From assembly GCF_025833875.1 (NCBI RefSeq), contig NZ_JAOYOD010000001.1, forward strand, positions 2,976,001-3,040,000: 64,000 nucleotides of DNA, in the 5' to 3' direction. Below the pieces are notes generated by a model. It worked only from the letters and a program-made list of their open reading frames with translations. It made no database searches and was not told where the DNA came from. The stretch is from Reichenbachiella ulvae (GTDB taxonomy: Bacteria; Bacteroidota; Bacteroidia; Cytophagales; Cyclobacteriaceae). The translations under genes were made by a program, and so were the position numbers. Below are positions 1-9,376 of the stretch, one piece after another (the first letter of the stretch is position 1; each line of letters begins with the position of its first letter).

Positions 1-627
1 ATTCTGGATAGAGGTTTTCAGATACAAAGTAGCCTTGCCCTCTTCAACAGATTTGGTATAGTAGAATATCCCATATTTCTCAAAATGAAGCTTTTTAGTG
101 GCTACCAGTCGAACATGCCGATAGATTCCCGACCCAGTGTACCAACGTGAATTAGGCTGTTTGGAGTTATCCACTTTCACTGCAATCACATTACCTTCAG
201 GCTTTAGTATACCTGTCAGGTCATAATATATGCTAGAATAGCCATAAGGGTGCTTGCCCAAATAGACATCATTGACCCAAACCTCACTGTTCATGTATAT
301 ACCATCGAACTCGATAGAATAATTATTTTCTGCATCGAATTTTGGCACATCAAAAGTCTTACGATACCAACCGATCCCTGTTGGGAAAAAGCCTACGTTA
401 CCGCCTCCAGGAGCCTCTTTATCGTTTTCCAGCTCTATGCTCCAATCATGCGGCACATCCAATGTTCGCCAACTATCATCGTTGAAATCTGCTTTAGAAG
501 CATTGGGTGTATCTCCTAGTGAAAATTGCCAGTTGGAATCAAAGTTGGTTGTAACTCGACTCTTGCTTCGCTGTGCAAACAGCGTCGTGCTCAATAGGAT
601 GATAATAATCGTCAGCAGGTTCTTCAT
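1..627 (-). CDS. GH2 family beta-galactosidase-like protein, N-terminal part (cut by window edge)
   Basis: This gene starts at an ATG at 625-627 and stays open to base 1, giving 209 codons with no stop, so the C-terminal part lies outside the window. The first ~19 residues are a signal peptide ending in TLFAQ. The rest is a GH2 sugar-binding domain: it has 'FDSNWQFSLGD', 'VPHDWSIE', 'GIGWYRKTF' and 'SRWYTGSGIYR', all typical of Bacteroidota GH2 exo-enzymes. The catalytic barrel is not visible, so the substrate (beta-galactoside, beta-glucuronide or other) cannot be read directly. It lies 20 bases after the tandem GH53 gene in the same direction, so it is probably co-transcribed and works on galactan fragments. 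The family call is firm; the activity is inference. Confidence 0.85.
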   Translation of the reverse strand, partial: MKNLLTIIIILLSTTLFAQRSKSRVTTNFDSNWQFSLGDTPNASKADFNDDSWRTLDVPHDWSIELENDKEAPGGGNVGFFPTGIGWYRKTFDVPKFDAENNYSIEFDGIYMNSEVWVNDVYLGKHPYGYSSIYYDLTGILKPEGNVIAVKVDNSKQPNSRWYTGSGIYRHVRLVATKKLHFEKYGIFYYTKSVEEGKATLYLKTSIQN

Positions 628-647
628 GACTTTATTGTTTTGGTGGA

Positions 648-2705
648 TTAATCGGCAGTATATGCTGAATATAATTCAGGATAGATGTCAATGTTTTCGT
701 TGGTGTTCCCTTCTTGATCGAACAGCCCACCCCATCGAGGGGATGTAGGCTCCCAAATAAAGGTGCCCAGCCCCATTCCGTTTGGAATATTGTGGACGAT
801 ATCATTGACTTCTTTTCTGTTGTGGTGATATTCTACTACGAAAATAGGCTTATCATATCGCGTCACCAGGTCATTGAGATTGGCTTCCAAATCCTCCAGT
901 GTACCGTGGTATTCTGGATAGTAGGATTGTCCAATCACATCAAACTTCACATCACGACTTATGATCTTATCGAAAAAAGCCACAGATTCGGGATTCTGCC
1001 CACCACAGGCAATATGAACCATAATGGTAATGCTCGGGTCAGCCGCACGAACAGCCGCACTGGCACAGCGCAACAGCACACTGAAGCTTTCCATCTCCTC
1101 ATCTGAATCCACTTTTTCTTTCCCCTCTGGCAGTTTGCCCTGTGGCCAAACCATCCCATTGTTGATCTCATTTCCGACCTGAACCATATCTGGGCGTACC
1201 CCTTCGCCGATGAAGCGTTTGATGGTTTCGTTGGTGTAGCTGTAAATTCTACCTTCTAATGCCGAACCATGCAGTTCCTTCCAGGCTGAAGGAGTGAATT
1301 GCTTTCCTGGGTCAGCCCAGGTATCGCTGTAGTGAAAATCGAGCAAAAAGTTCATTCCGGCTGCTTTCACACGCTTGGCCATTTCCAGGGTTTTCTCTAA
1401 CCCGCAAAAACCTTTACCTCCTCTAGAATAGCCATTTTCTGCATCGGGGTCCACAAACAAACGGAGTCTGATCCAGTTGAATTTGTGATCCTTCAATATC
1501 TCCAGGACGTCTTTTTCTTGTCCTTGATCCGAATATTTGGCACCACGATCTTCTGATTGTGGCACGAAAGAAACATCGGCTCCAATCACCGGTGTTTCGA
1601 TATTCACTGTTCGCTCAAAAGGAGGCTCCACTTTAGCCTGTTGATCAGGGTTTAGGTTCTGCTCATATACCTCATCGTATAGTGCAAAAATTGCTTCTGA
1701 GGGTTTGCCTTCTTTGTCGAACATCGCACGAGTAGGCTCCCAGGCCATCGTTCCATAGCCTAAGCCGTTAGGGACAGATCGTACGATATCATTGATAATT
1801 TTAATGTTCTCTTCGCTCGCTCCATACTCGTTGACGCACACCGGTTTATTGTAACGTTTCGAAAGGTCGTACAAATTGGCCTTCAGATCATTGTAGGTTT
1901 CGTGCCAGCGCTCATAGTAGGACAGACCTATCATATCGAACTCAGCCCCATATTGATTCATTTTGTCCAAAAACTCTCGACATAGCGTGTTTTGACCTCC
2001 TAATGCCAGGTGAACCATAAGCTTGCTATCAGGCAAGACTTCCCGAACTGCCTTTTGCCCCGCCTTGTACAAGCCCATCAAAGCTGCCCAATTTTCCTCT
2101 GTTGCATTGTCTAGTACTCTGCCATCGGGCCATACCATACCATGGCTGATCTCATTGCCCACCTGAACGATTTCAGGAGCCACGCCTTCTTTCTTTAGAG
2201 TGGTCAGCACTTCCTTAGTGTATTCGTACAGCTTATCTTCTAGGGCCTTATCTGTCAACCCTTCCCAGGCAGAAGGCTTGAATTGCTTATCGGGATCGGC
2301 CCAGGTATCACTGTAATGAAAATCCAGGGTAAACGTCATGCCAGCCGCCTTGATACGCTTGGCCATGTCCAGGGTATTGTTCAAATCACAAAAGCCATCC
2401 TTAGAATACCCATTTTCGGCAGAAGGATCTACAAATATCCTTAATCGGATATTGTCAAAATGATGCTTTTTTAGGAGATCAAAAATATCAGTCTCCTTAC
2501 CTTCTGTATCGTAAAAACTACGTCCCCAGGACTCCATTTGTGGAACGAAAGATATATCAGCCCCTATACTCTGTGAGGGGGCGTCAGATGTATCTGGTGT
2601 ACAACCAAATAAAGTGAGAGCTAAAAGCAATACGACTGAGGTATTGAATTTTTTCCTTCTAATAAAAGAGGTCATCATATTGAATAGTATTTTTAGTTCT
2701 TTCAT
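648..2705 (-). CDS. Tandem GH53 endo-beta-1,4-galactanase lipoprotein (two catalytic domains)
   Basis: The protein has 685 residues with an SPII signal (lipobox ending at C35, 'LFGC'), so it should be a surface or periplasmic lipoprotein. Two complete GH53 domains follow one another, about residues 48-355 and 368-680. Each has the family pattern: 'IRLRIFVDP' / 'IRLRLFVDP', 'TLDFHYSDTWADP' / 'LLDFHYSDTWADP', an acid/base in 'VGNEI' near residues 185 and 512, and a nucleophile in 'NEYGAS' near 290 and 'VVEYHHN' near 623. GH53 enzymes cut beta-1,4-galactan, the backbone of type I arabinogalactan and of pectic side chains. The usual length is 350-400 residues for one domain, so this is a fusion or internal duplication. 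The domains have diverged, which argues against an assembly duplicate. It lies 8 bases after the GH2 gene and is probably in the same operon. Confidence 0.93.
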   Translation of the reverse strand: MKELKILFNMMTSFIRRKKFNTSVVLLLALTLFGCTPDTSDAPSQSIGADISFVPQMESWGRSFYDTEGKETDIFDLLKKHHFDNIRLRIFVDPSAENGYSKDGFCDLNNTLDMAKRIKAAGMTFTLDFHYSDTWADPDKQFKPSAWEGLTDKALEDKLYEYTKEVLTTLKKEGVAPEIVQVGNEISHGMVWPDGRVLDNATEENWAALMGLYKAGQKAVREVLPDSKLMVHLALGGQNTLCREFLDKMNQYGAEFDMIGLSYYERWHETYNDLKANLYDLSKRYNKPVCVNEYGASEENIKIINDIVRSVPNGLGYGTMAWEPTRAMFDKEGKPSEAIFALYDEVYEQNLNPDQQAKVEPPFERTVNIETPVIGADVSFVPQSEDRGAKYSDQGQEKDVLEILKDHKFNWIRLRLFVDPDAENGYSRGGKGFCGLEKTLEMAKRVKAAGMNFLLDFHYSDTWADPGKQFTPSAWKELHGSALEGRIYSYTNETIKRFIGEGVRPDMVQVGNEINNGMVWPQGKLPEGKEKVDSDEEMESFSVLLRCASAAVRAADPSITIMVHIACGGQNPESVAFFDKIISRDVKFDVIGQSYYPEYHGTLEDLEANLNDLVTRYDKPIFVVEYHHNRKEVNDIVHNIPNGMGLGTFIWEPTSPRWGGLFDQEGNTNENIDIYPELYSAYTAD

Positions 2706-2713
2706 GCTACTAA

Positions 2714-5140
2714 TTATTTGACTTGTATCTCCAACTGGCCTGATTCGAGACCATTTCCTGATACTGATAGTTTAACAGGCCCTGTATCGGTGGAGGATTG
2801 CACCAGGACCACCAACTTGCCATTAAAAGCTTTCATCGTTGGCTTATGAAACAATTCCAAAGAGGTAGGGTCTCCATTACAAACTGCTCTGAAACTCCCA
2901 TTTCCTTTCACTTTGAATTTCAATTGGCTATCGGCTGTCGGGCAAGGGTTGCCATCTTTGTCCACAACAGTAGCCGTCACAAAACTGATATCCTCTCCAT
3001 CTGCATTCAGTATGGTTCTATCAGCACTCAATTCAATGTGGTGCGGTGCTCCGGCAGTTTTTATCTCCTTTTCGCTCACGGCATTGCCATCATCGTCATA
3101 GGCCACTACTCGTACCGTACCCGGTTCGTATTTCACGTCCATCCAGCGCAGACGATAGCGATCTAGCTTGGTGCTATCGTTCTTGGTGCGGACTCCCTGA
3201 CTTTTTCCATTGATGAAAAGCTCCGCACTGTTGTAGTTGGTGTAGACGAAAACCGGAGTGGTTTCACCTTCACGGCCTTTCCAATTCCAGTGTGGGAGTA
3301 TATGCAAGGTTTCGTCCTCTGTATTCCATCTGCTACGATAGAGATAGTAGCGATCTTTGGGCAACCCTGCCAGGTCATTGATACCAAAATAGGAGCTTCG
3401 AGATGGCCAAAATCCATCGTAAGGTGTAGGCTCTCCGAGATAGTCGAATCCCGTCCAGACAAACTCACCCAGCACCCAGGGCTTATCATCCTGCATCACA
3501 AAATCATCTTCGGGTAGATTGGACCAGCTACAGTACTCTAAATCATAAGACGAGCTATGCCCATCATCGTATTTTTTATTGATGCCCTTTTCAACAGGGA
3601 ATTTGTATACTCCTCTAGAGCTGACAGTAGAGGCCGTTTCCGATCCCAGAATAAATCCCTGAGGAAATTTCTCATAGGCTTCTTCATACAAATGAACCCT
3701 GTAGTTCAATCCCGGTACGTCCAGCAATACACCAAAGCCTGACTCCATCACCGCCTTGACCTGATCCATACCTACTGTGACTGGCCGGGTTGGATCTTCG
3801 CGATGAAAAACATCCTGAATCCAATTGGCTCTCTTCACTCCGACTGATCCGTGCTGGTCTGGCACTTCATTACCAGCACTCCACATGATGATACTTGGGT
3901 GATTGCGAGTAGCTCGTACCAGGTTCACAATGTCTTTTTCCGCCCACTCATCAAAGTAGAGATTGTATCCATTTTTGACTTTAGGCTTTTTCCATTCGTC
4001 AAAGCTTTCGGCCAAAAGCAAAAAGCCCATCTCATCACAAAGCTCTACCTGCTCCAGGGATGGCATATTGTGAGCCGAACGAATGGCATTGCACCCCATA
4101 TCTTTCAGAATCGTCAACTGTCGCTTAAGTGCTGCTCGGTTGACAGCTGTTCCTAATGGCCCCAGGTCATGATGCAAACAGACGCCTTTGAATTGAGTAG
4201 GCTGTCCATTCAATACAAACCCTTCCTCTCGAGTATACGCGATATTTCTAATCCCGAAACGAACATTTTCAACCTGCTTTAAGGTTTCTCCCTGAAACAA
4301 CTTGATCTCTGCGGTGTACAAATAGGGATTTTCGATCCCCCAGCGATTAGGATTAACCACTGCCAGATCCTGAACAAATTCATCACCGAACTGGGTGGAA
4401 GAAGCTTGTGTAGCTACCACCTTACCATTGGCATCTTTGATATGGGTTTCGACACGAAGATTTTCTCCTTTTGCTCTGGACTTGATATTAACCCTAGCCA
4501 GCGTATGCGTAACATAAGGAGTCGTCACGAAATGTCCCCAGTGCTCAAAACTCACCTGGTCTTTTATTAGCACCTGAACCTTGCGATAAAGACCCGCCCC
4601 AGGATACCATCGGGATGAAAAAGGCTGATTTTCCAACCTAACCGCTATCACATTTTCTCCTTTCTGGAGTTTGTCCGAAATATCAAAATAGAAATAACTG
4701 TAGCCATAGGGTCGTTTCCCCACCAACTGGCCATTAACATAGACGATTGCGTTGCTCATGGCCCCATCAAAAGTCAGCAAAACCTGCTTATTATCGAGGT
4801 TGGGCAGATCGAGGGTATTTCTGTACCAACCGACACCTACGAAAGGTAATGCACCCGTACGACCGGTTTTCTCTGACGCCACTTTTTCATTGTTCTGGAC
4901 GATTTTGACCACTTGCTTATCTACTTCTTTGTCAAAAGGCCCGTATATCGCCCAGTCGTGAGGAACGACCACTGACTCCCATTTGGAATCGTTAAAATCC
5001 ACCTGATAGGCTGATACCTCCTCTCCTTTGTGGAATTTCCATCCCTCTTTCAATTGGATGACCTCTGTCTTCTGAGCCATTGCTCCCTGTCTCAACAGGA
5101 CGATTATCGCAAGTACAATGACCACTCTAAAAATCTTCAT
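2714..5140 (-). CDS. GH2 beta-galactosidase (exo-acting, secreted)
   Basis: The protein has 808 residues, with a signal peptide ending 'QGAMAQ' near residue 22. Domain order is the GH2 sugar-binding domain (about 25-200, with 'VPHDWAIYGPFD', 'GVGWYRNTL', 'SSRWYPGAGLYR'), an immunoglobulin-like domain (200-305), a TIM barrel (305-610), and C-terminal Ig-like domains. The acid/base is in 'WSAGNEVPD' near residue 424 and the nucleophile in 'VLGEFVWTGFDYLGEP' near 558. This architecture is common in Bacteroidota beta-galactosidases of about 800 residues, shorter than E. coli LacZ and without the small Bgal C-terminal domain. It probably removes terminal galactose from galacto-oligosaccharides made by the adjacent GH53. 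The 391-base gap upstream suggests its own promoter for the group 5140 to 1. Confidence 0.92.
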   Translation of the reverse strand: MKIFRVVIVLAIIVLLRQGAMAQKTEVIQLKEGWKFHKGEEVSAYQVDFNDSKWESVVVPHDWAIYGPFDKEVDKQVVKIVQNNEKVASEKTGRTGALPFVGVGWYRNTLDLPNLDNKQVLLTFDGAMSNAIVYVNGQLVGKRPYGYSYFYFDISDKLQKGENVIAVRLENQPFSSRWYPGAGLYRKVQVLIKDQVSFEHWGHFVTTPYVTHTLARVNIKSRAKGENLRVETHIKDANGKVVATQASSTQFGDEFVQDLAVVNPNRWGIENPYLYTAEIKLFQGETLKQVENVRFGIRNIAYTREEGFVLNGQPTQFKGVCLHHDLGPLGTAVNRAALKRQLTILKDMGCNAIRSAHNMPSLEQVELCDEMGFLLLAESFDEWKKPKVKNGYNLYFDEWAEKDIVNLVRATRNHPSIIMWSAGNEVPDQHGSVGVKRANWIQDVFHREDPTRPVTVGMDQVKAVMESGFGVLLDVPGLNYRVHLYEEAYEKFPQGFILGSETASTVSSRGVYKFPVEKGINKKYDDGHSSSYDLEYCSWSNLPEDDFVMQDDKPWVLGEFVWTGFDYLGEPTPYDGFWPSRSSYFGINDLAGLPKDRYYLYRSRWNTEDETLHILPHWNWKGREGETTPVFVYTNYNSAELFINGKSQGVRTKNDSTKLDRYRLRWMDVKYEPGTVRVVAYDDDGNAVSEKEIKTAGAPHHIELSADRTILNADGEDISFVTATVVDKDGNPCPTADSQLKFKVKGNGSFRAVCNGDPTSLELFHKPTMKAFNGKLVVLVQSSTDTGPVKLSVSGNGLESGQLEIQVK

Positions 5141-5531
5141 TTGCTAATAAATCAGTTTAATTTTTATTTCGAATTTCGTTTTACGTCAGTGGATGACTCC
5201 TATGAAAGGACTTGGATATGAGCGCTAGAATCTAGCTTTCAAAATGAGACCTTGCAGCTTTGTTCTCATCTTCAGATCAATCTTTATACTTTCACAATCA
5301 TGCTATTGGAGCCATTGCGACTCCACACTCCAGGGAGTAATCACTTTCATACTTAACCCGTGTTAAAATTAGTCTTACCATTACCAGGACTATTGAACGA
5401 ATCATACATAAACTATCAATTATCTTTCATGTCCCTTTGTTATCATTCAGCGAACAATCACAAAGGGAAAAAGCCCCTCTATGACTGGTTTTTATTCTAC
5501 TTTTTATTTTCATCTAAGTTGATCAATACTA
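5141..5531. promoter_or_regulatory. Non-coding gap with an inverted repeat, probable promoter region of the GH2-GH53-GH2 group
   Basis: This is 391 bases without a credible gene. A perfect 9-bp inverted repeat (TCCCTTTGT at 5432-5440 and ACAAAGGGA at 5460-5468) is the only strong structure. It has no T-run on the 3' side of either strand, so it looks less like a terminator than like an operator or an RNA stem. The gap separates the CocE-type gene from the GH2 gene and is the largest one among the enzyme genes of this locus. A local promoter here is inference from the gap size. I see no copy of the 19-bp motif found upstream of susC. Confidence 0.4.
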
Positions 5532-7331
5532 TCATTCGATAATTGGGAGCACCAAATAAGATGGATGCTCTGCATCTCGATAAATTGTTACCTTCGGAGC
5601 GGGCTCAATTTTGGGTGTCCCCCTTCCAGCAAAACTGATGGCCAGTTGGATCTTATGCCCCGTCTTGAAAACCATGGAAATGGGTAATATTGGGAACTCA
5701 AGCAAAGTAGGTTGACCAGGCACCAACAGCTTTTCGTCGGATGTATTTGAGCTGTGATAGGGCAGTCCTAAATTGTTGTATGGAGCTTCTGCTTGCTTCC
5801 GCATAGAAGCCCTCAATTGTCCCTGAATATGATAAGATGAAACACTACCATCTGGTGCTACATCTTGAATGGTCGCCACAAAATCCCCATCAGTAGCCGT
5901 TGAGGAAATCCAAAGACTCATCTCTGGATGACCGGTCACCTGTACATCTTCACTTAATGCTTCAGTTTCGTAGACAATCGCTCCTTTGCCATTCGTTCCA
6001 GGCTTAAAGTCATAGTTTACCCTAGTTTCATCCTGGCCTCCATCAGTAGGTTGGATAGTTGCAATACTTCCCTCTCCAAGATAATACTTCACCCTTTTCT
6101 CCTCTGGTAATGGCCATTCTTGAGACGTCTGCCATTCCTCACCTTTGGGTGCATTATAAGTGAAGTAATAAACAGGATCTTCGTCCATTATACCGTTATC
6201 AATGCCTTTGAGCCAGTAGTCAAAAAAGCGTAACTCCTCTACAAGGATGTCGAAACCTGTCAAATCCTGAGCAGTAAACCAATCGCAGTGAACGCCAGGC
6301 CCCATGATAATCTTCGTTGGATTGGTGATGTTATTAAAAGCGAAATAAGGACCATGCTTGGTATATCCTTCGTCCCAGTTCACCGCCATGTACATGGCTA
6401 TGCCTGATTGATTGATCTTATCAAGATAGGTAGACGGGCTACTTTTTACCCACCATTGTTTGGAGGCTTCATCTGTTAACTCATCAGAGTAGCCATCTCG
6501 GAAAGGGACATAGCCAGCACTTTCGATCGTGCCCTCATGCTGCTTGATGGCAGCTTTCAAAAGCGTACTGTCTTCATCACCATCTACGGTTGCTGCCCAT
6601 CGATCTCTTCTTTGCTGAGACGTCAAGCCATCGTCCGGCTGTGGCCAACGGCTGGGGTTTCCAATCCCTCCGGGTACACGAAAAGCATACGTATCGAAAT
6701 CAAAACTCATGGGAAACATGGCTTTGAGATGTGGAGGGGCTGTAGTAGCCGCTTGCATCTGGCTGCCGCCAGTGGCCGAACATCCCCACATACCAATATT
6801 CCCATCACTCCAGGGCTGCACTGCCAACCATTCGGTAATATCGTAGGCATCGTTACGGGCAGGACCTACCCATTCACCTCGATTAAAGCCCTCATTGTGC
6901 CCAAAAGAACCATATAAACCTCTAAAATCTACAGTAGCCACCACATACCCATACTTCACCAATTCACTGGCAGTACCCGCATAGCAGTCTACCGTCAATT
7001 TTTCTTCTGTATCGCCACTATATCTACGATTGTATGGCGTATGCATCCATAGTACAGGAAGAGGGGTATCTATGACTTCTCCAGTCTTTTTATCCTTTGG
7101 GCGATAGATGTCCACCGCCAGCTTGACCCCATCACGCATTTCTACATATTGCGAACTGATATCGTACTCCTCTGCATAAATCGCCTCACTGTATCCGACG
7201 TATTCGCCTGGTCTGGAAATGCGGTTCTGTTGCACTTCACTTTTCTTTTCAGTTCCGCATGAGCTTATAAACGTACCCACCGCCAAACTGAAAGCGATTG
7301 AATATTTGTAAATAGTACTGAAGTCGATCAT
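5532..7331 (-). CDS. CocE/NonD-type serine hydrolase lipoprotein (X-Pro dipeptidyl-peptidase fold)
   Basis: I place the start at the ATG at 7329-7331 (599 residues), two bases after the preceding stop. The longer reading would overlap the upstream gene. A lipobox 'FISSC' marks it as a lipoprotein. The N-terminal alpha/beta hydrolase domain carries 'VDFRGLYGS' and the nucleophile elbow 'GCSATGG', with a cap and then a C-terminal jelly-roll domain from about residue 400 ('ALSEDVQVTGHPEMSLWIS'), the typical S15/CocE layout. Family members hydrolyse esters or amides (cocaine esterase, glutaryl acylase, X-Pro dipeptidase). In a polysaccharide locus an acyl esterase acting on decorated sugars is more likely than a peptidase, but that is inference. 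It sits directly behind a GH43 gene. Confidence 0.85.
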   Translation of the reverse strand: MIDFSTIYKYSIAFSLAVGTFISSCGTEKKSEVQQNRISRPGEYVGYSEAIYAEEYDISSQYVEMRDGVKLAVDIYRPKDKKTGEVIDTPLPVLWMHTPYNRRYSGDTEEKLTVDCYAGTASELVKYGYVVATVDFRGLYGSFGHNEGFNRGEWVGPARNDAYDITEWLAVQPWSDGNIGMWGCSATGGSQMQAATTAPPHLKAMFPMSFDFDTYAFRVPGGIGNPSRWPQPDDGLTSQQRRDRWAATVDGDEDSTLLKAAIKQHEGTIESAGYVPFRDGYSDELTDEASKQWWVKSSPSTYLDKINQSGIAMYMAVNWDEGYTKHGPYFAFNNITNPTKIIMGPGVHCDWFTAQDLTGFDILVEELRFFDYWLKGIDNGIMDEDPVYYFTYNAPKGEEWQTSQEWPLPEEKRVKYYLGEGSIATIQPTDGGQDETRVNYDFKPGTNGKGAIVYETEALSEDVQVTGHPEMSLWISSTATDGDFVATIQDVAPDGSVSSYHIQGQLRASMRKQAEAPYNNLGLPYHSSNTSDEKLLVPGQPTLLEFPILPISMVFKTGHKIQLAISFAGRGTPKIEPAPKVTIYRDAEHPSYLVLPIIE

Positions 7332-7333
7332 AA

Positions 7334-8353
7334 TTAAAATTGAACTGTTGGCCATTCAGATCTGTCCCACTCGATGGTCTTTATAACCAACTTGGAATGT
7401 CCTTTGTCATCTTTATCATATCCGTGAGCTACGAAATAGGTTTGCCCATCAAAATCATAAACCGCACAGTGACCAATCCCCGCATATTCATCCGTTTCGC
7501 CAGCTACAAAGGTTCCTCCCCCAGCGTACAAGGGTTTACCTTCCTTGTCAAAGTAAGGACCTCTGATATCGCGAGAACGCCCTACCAAAACCTTGTAAGT
7601 GCTATCTAATCCACGGCAGCAATAGTCCGTAGACACAAATAGATAGTAGTACTGGTGTCTCTTGTAAATAAAAGGCGCCTCTATGGTACCATCTCCCGGA
7701 TCGGTATCCGGCATTCCAAATGTTCTCTCCTGCTTGGCGATTGTATACCATTCTTGTGGCTCAGCTAGCGCCTTCATGGTTGAGTCAAGCTTTACCAGCT
7801 TGAGACCACCCCAAAATGAACCAAAAGACAGCCAGCCTGTCACTTCCCCTCCCCACTTTCTATCGAAATAAACATTGGCATCTATGGCGTTCCAAAAATC
7901 ACGACCAGGGATAGACTGGAGGATCATGCCATGGTCTACCCATTCATAATCCGGGCTTTTTTGATCCAAAGTCTTATTGGTCATTACGCCTATCGCCGAA
8001 GTATTTTTGGCAAAAGCTGAAGGAGAATAATACAGATAATAAGTACCGTCTAAATATTGAATATCTGGTGCCCAATATCCACCTCTATAGCCCGGTATTA
8101 TATCATCGGTGACCCATTCCAGCTTACTAGGCACACGTTTCAGCCTTTTCCACTTTTCAAGATCCGTGCTCTTCGCCATCCCACCACCTGTGGTGAACAA
8201 GTAGAAGTCATCTCCCTCTTTGATCATTACTGGATCATGTGCTACAAATCCCTTCGAATCATCCGGTTTCCAGTTAGGCTGTGCCATGCCCCAGGTACCA
8301 CACAGCATCAAGATGATTAACAGCTTATATTTCTTACTTAATTTATCTTTCAT
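7334..8353 (-). CDS. GH43 arabinanase/arabinofuranosidase-type enzyme
   Basis: The start chosen is the ATG at 8351-8353 (339 residues), because it begins a proper signal peptide ('LLIILMLCGTWGMAQ'). The longer reading adds 18 unlikely residues. The five-bladed propeller has a general base Asp in 'GFVAHDPVMIK', the pKa-modulating Asp in 'GYWAPDIQY' and the acid Glu in 'GTIEAPFIYKR'. The HDP...WAPD spacing resembles endo-1,5-alpha-arabinanases and related arabinofuranosidases, so it likely trims arabinan or arabinose side chains. The exact subfamily is not readable by eye. It lies 19 bases after the GH16 gene and 2 bases before the CocE-type gene, in one operon. Confidence 0.88.
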   Translation of the reverse strand: MKDKLSKKYKLLIILMLCGTWGMAQPNWKPDDSKGFVAHDPVMIKEGDDFYLFTTGGGMAKSTDLEKWKRLKRVPSKLEWVTDDIIPGYRGGYWAPDIQYLDGTYYLYYSPSAFAKNTSAIGVMTNKTLDQKSPDYEWVDHGMILQSIPGRDFWNAIDANVYFDRKWGGEVTGWLSFGSFWGGLKLVKLDSTMKALAEPQEWYTIAKQERTFGMPDTDPGDGTIEAPFIYKRHQYYYLFVSTDYCCRGLDSTYKVLVGRSRDIRGPYFDKEGKPLYAGGGTFVAGETDEYAGIGHCAVYDFDGQTYFVAHGYDKDDKGHSKLVIKTIEWDRSEWPTVQF

Positions 8354-8372
8354 ATTTATTCCTAATTTCGAT

Positions 8373-9329
8373 TCATCTGGTAGTTGACTGCTGATAAAGT
8401 CGTACATAATCTATTTCATAAGTCCTCGGGAAATGGGTTCCCGAAGGATCACCTCCATTGGACCCCAGGGCCAGATTCAATAAGATGTAATGGGGCTGAC
8501 GGAAGGGATTGAACCCGTCAGGGTTGGTGGTCGTGCTTAAGTCAATTTCGTTGAGCAATTGATCATCCAAATACAGCTTAATGTAGTCCTGAGTCCAGTC
8601 CATTTTCCAAATATGAAATTGACTACTCCACTTATCATTACCCACTGTTAACTCTTTGAGTGGCACACTCTCCGAATCCCAGTGGCTCTTATAGTTTTCT
8701 CCTGCTGACCAACAGGCATTGGCCAAAATCGTAGGACGACCGCCCACGAGATAGTATTCCATCAAATCTACCTCGCCGCAGGCAGGCCAGGGCTGATCTA
8801 TGCCCAAAGTCCAGATAGCTGGCCACATCCCCATGGCCGTATCTATTTTGGCTCTTACCTCTAAAACGCCATACTGAAATTCCACTTTGCCTTTAGAATA
8901 AAGACAAGAGGATGAATATTCAATTTTTTCCCTTGACCGCCTCCAGTTTGAACTTTGGGCATCATAGTTAGGATTAGGAAAGTCTTCTCTCTTCCCGTTG
9001 ATTACCAGCAATCCGTTTTCAAGACTGGCATTCTCATCTTGATACCACTGGAGCTCTTCGTTTCTTACAAAGCCCCGTTCAAAAGACCAAAAAGTCGTAT
9101 CGGGCTTTCCCTCTCCTTCAAATTCATCACTCCAGATCAGTTGATACTCTTTCTGCGACTGAGCCCAAACTTCCGATGGGAGGATAGAACCAAATGACAT
9201 ACATAAGGCCAGGATACCAGCCACCCGTGGATTCAGCAAAACACAGCTCAACCAACTCCATCGTACTTCACTCTGGGCTCGATTGGCCAAACGCCATTTT
9301 AGTGCTATTGATGAAAATGGATTGCTCAT
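8373..9329 (-). CDS. GH16 endo-beta-glycanase (beta-1,3-glucanase or beta-1,3-galactanase type)
   Basis: The protein has 318 residues. The GH16 jelly roll spans about 60-315, with 'LIWSDEFEG', 'WSFERGF', 'NEELQWY' and the catalytic motif 'GEVDLMEY' (E-x-D-x-x-E with the beta-bulge form used by laminarinases). 'MGMWPAIWTLG' precedes it. In arabinogalactan loci GH16 enzymes can be endo-beta-1,3-galactanases, which fits the neighbours better than a glucanase role, but the sequence alone does not decide. The N-terminus is odd: about 35 polar and aromatic residues precede a hydrophobic stretch ending 'SEVWAQ'. The true start may be an internal non-ATG codon, or export may be unusual. There is no other in-frame ATG before the hydrophobic stretch. 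Confidence 0.88.
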   Translation of the reverse strand: MSNPFSSIALKWRLANRAQSEVRWSWLSCVLLNPRVAGILALCMSFGSILPSEVWAQSQKEYQLIWSDEFEGEGKPDTTFWSFERGFVRNEELQWYQDENASLENGLLVINGKREDFPNPNYDAQSSNWRRSREKIEYSSSCLYSKGKVEFQYGVLEVRAKIDTAMGMWPAIWTLGIDQPWPACGEVDLMEYYLVGGRPTILANACWSAGENYKSHWDSESVPLKELTVGNDKWSSQFHIWKMDWTQDYIKLYLDDQLLNEIDLSTTTNPDGFNPFRQPHYILLNLALGSNGGDPSGTHFPRTYEIDYVRLYQQSTTR

Positions 9330-9376
9330 GCTTCTGCTCTATCCATATTTGCTTTTCAGCTTTTGAGGTATCTTCT

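Noticed and set aside
5432..5468. Terminator for the CocE-type gene's upstream neighbour
   Set aside because: The 9-bp inverted repeat has no T-run at the 3' side on either strand, and it lies just after the CocE gene's stop region. It is kept only as a possible operator.
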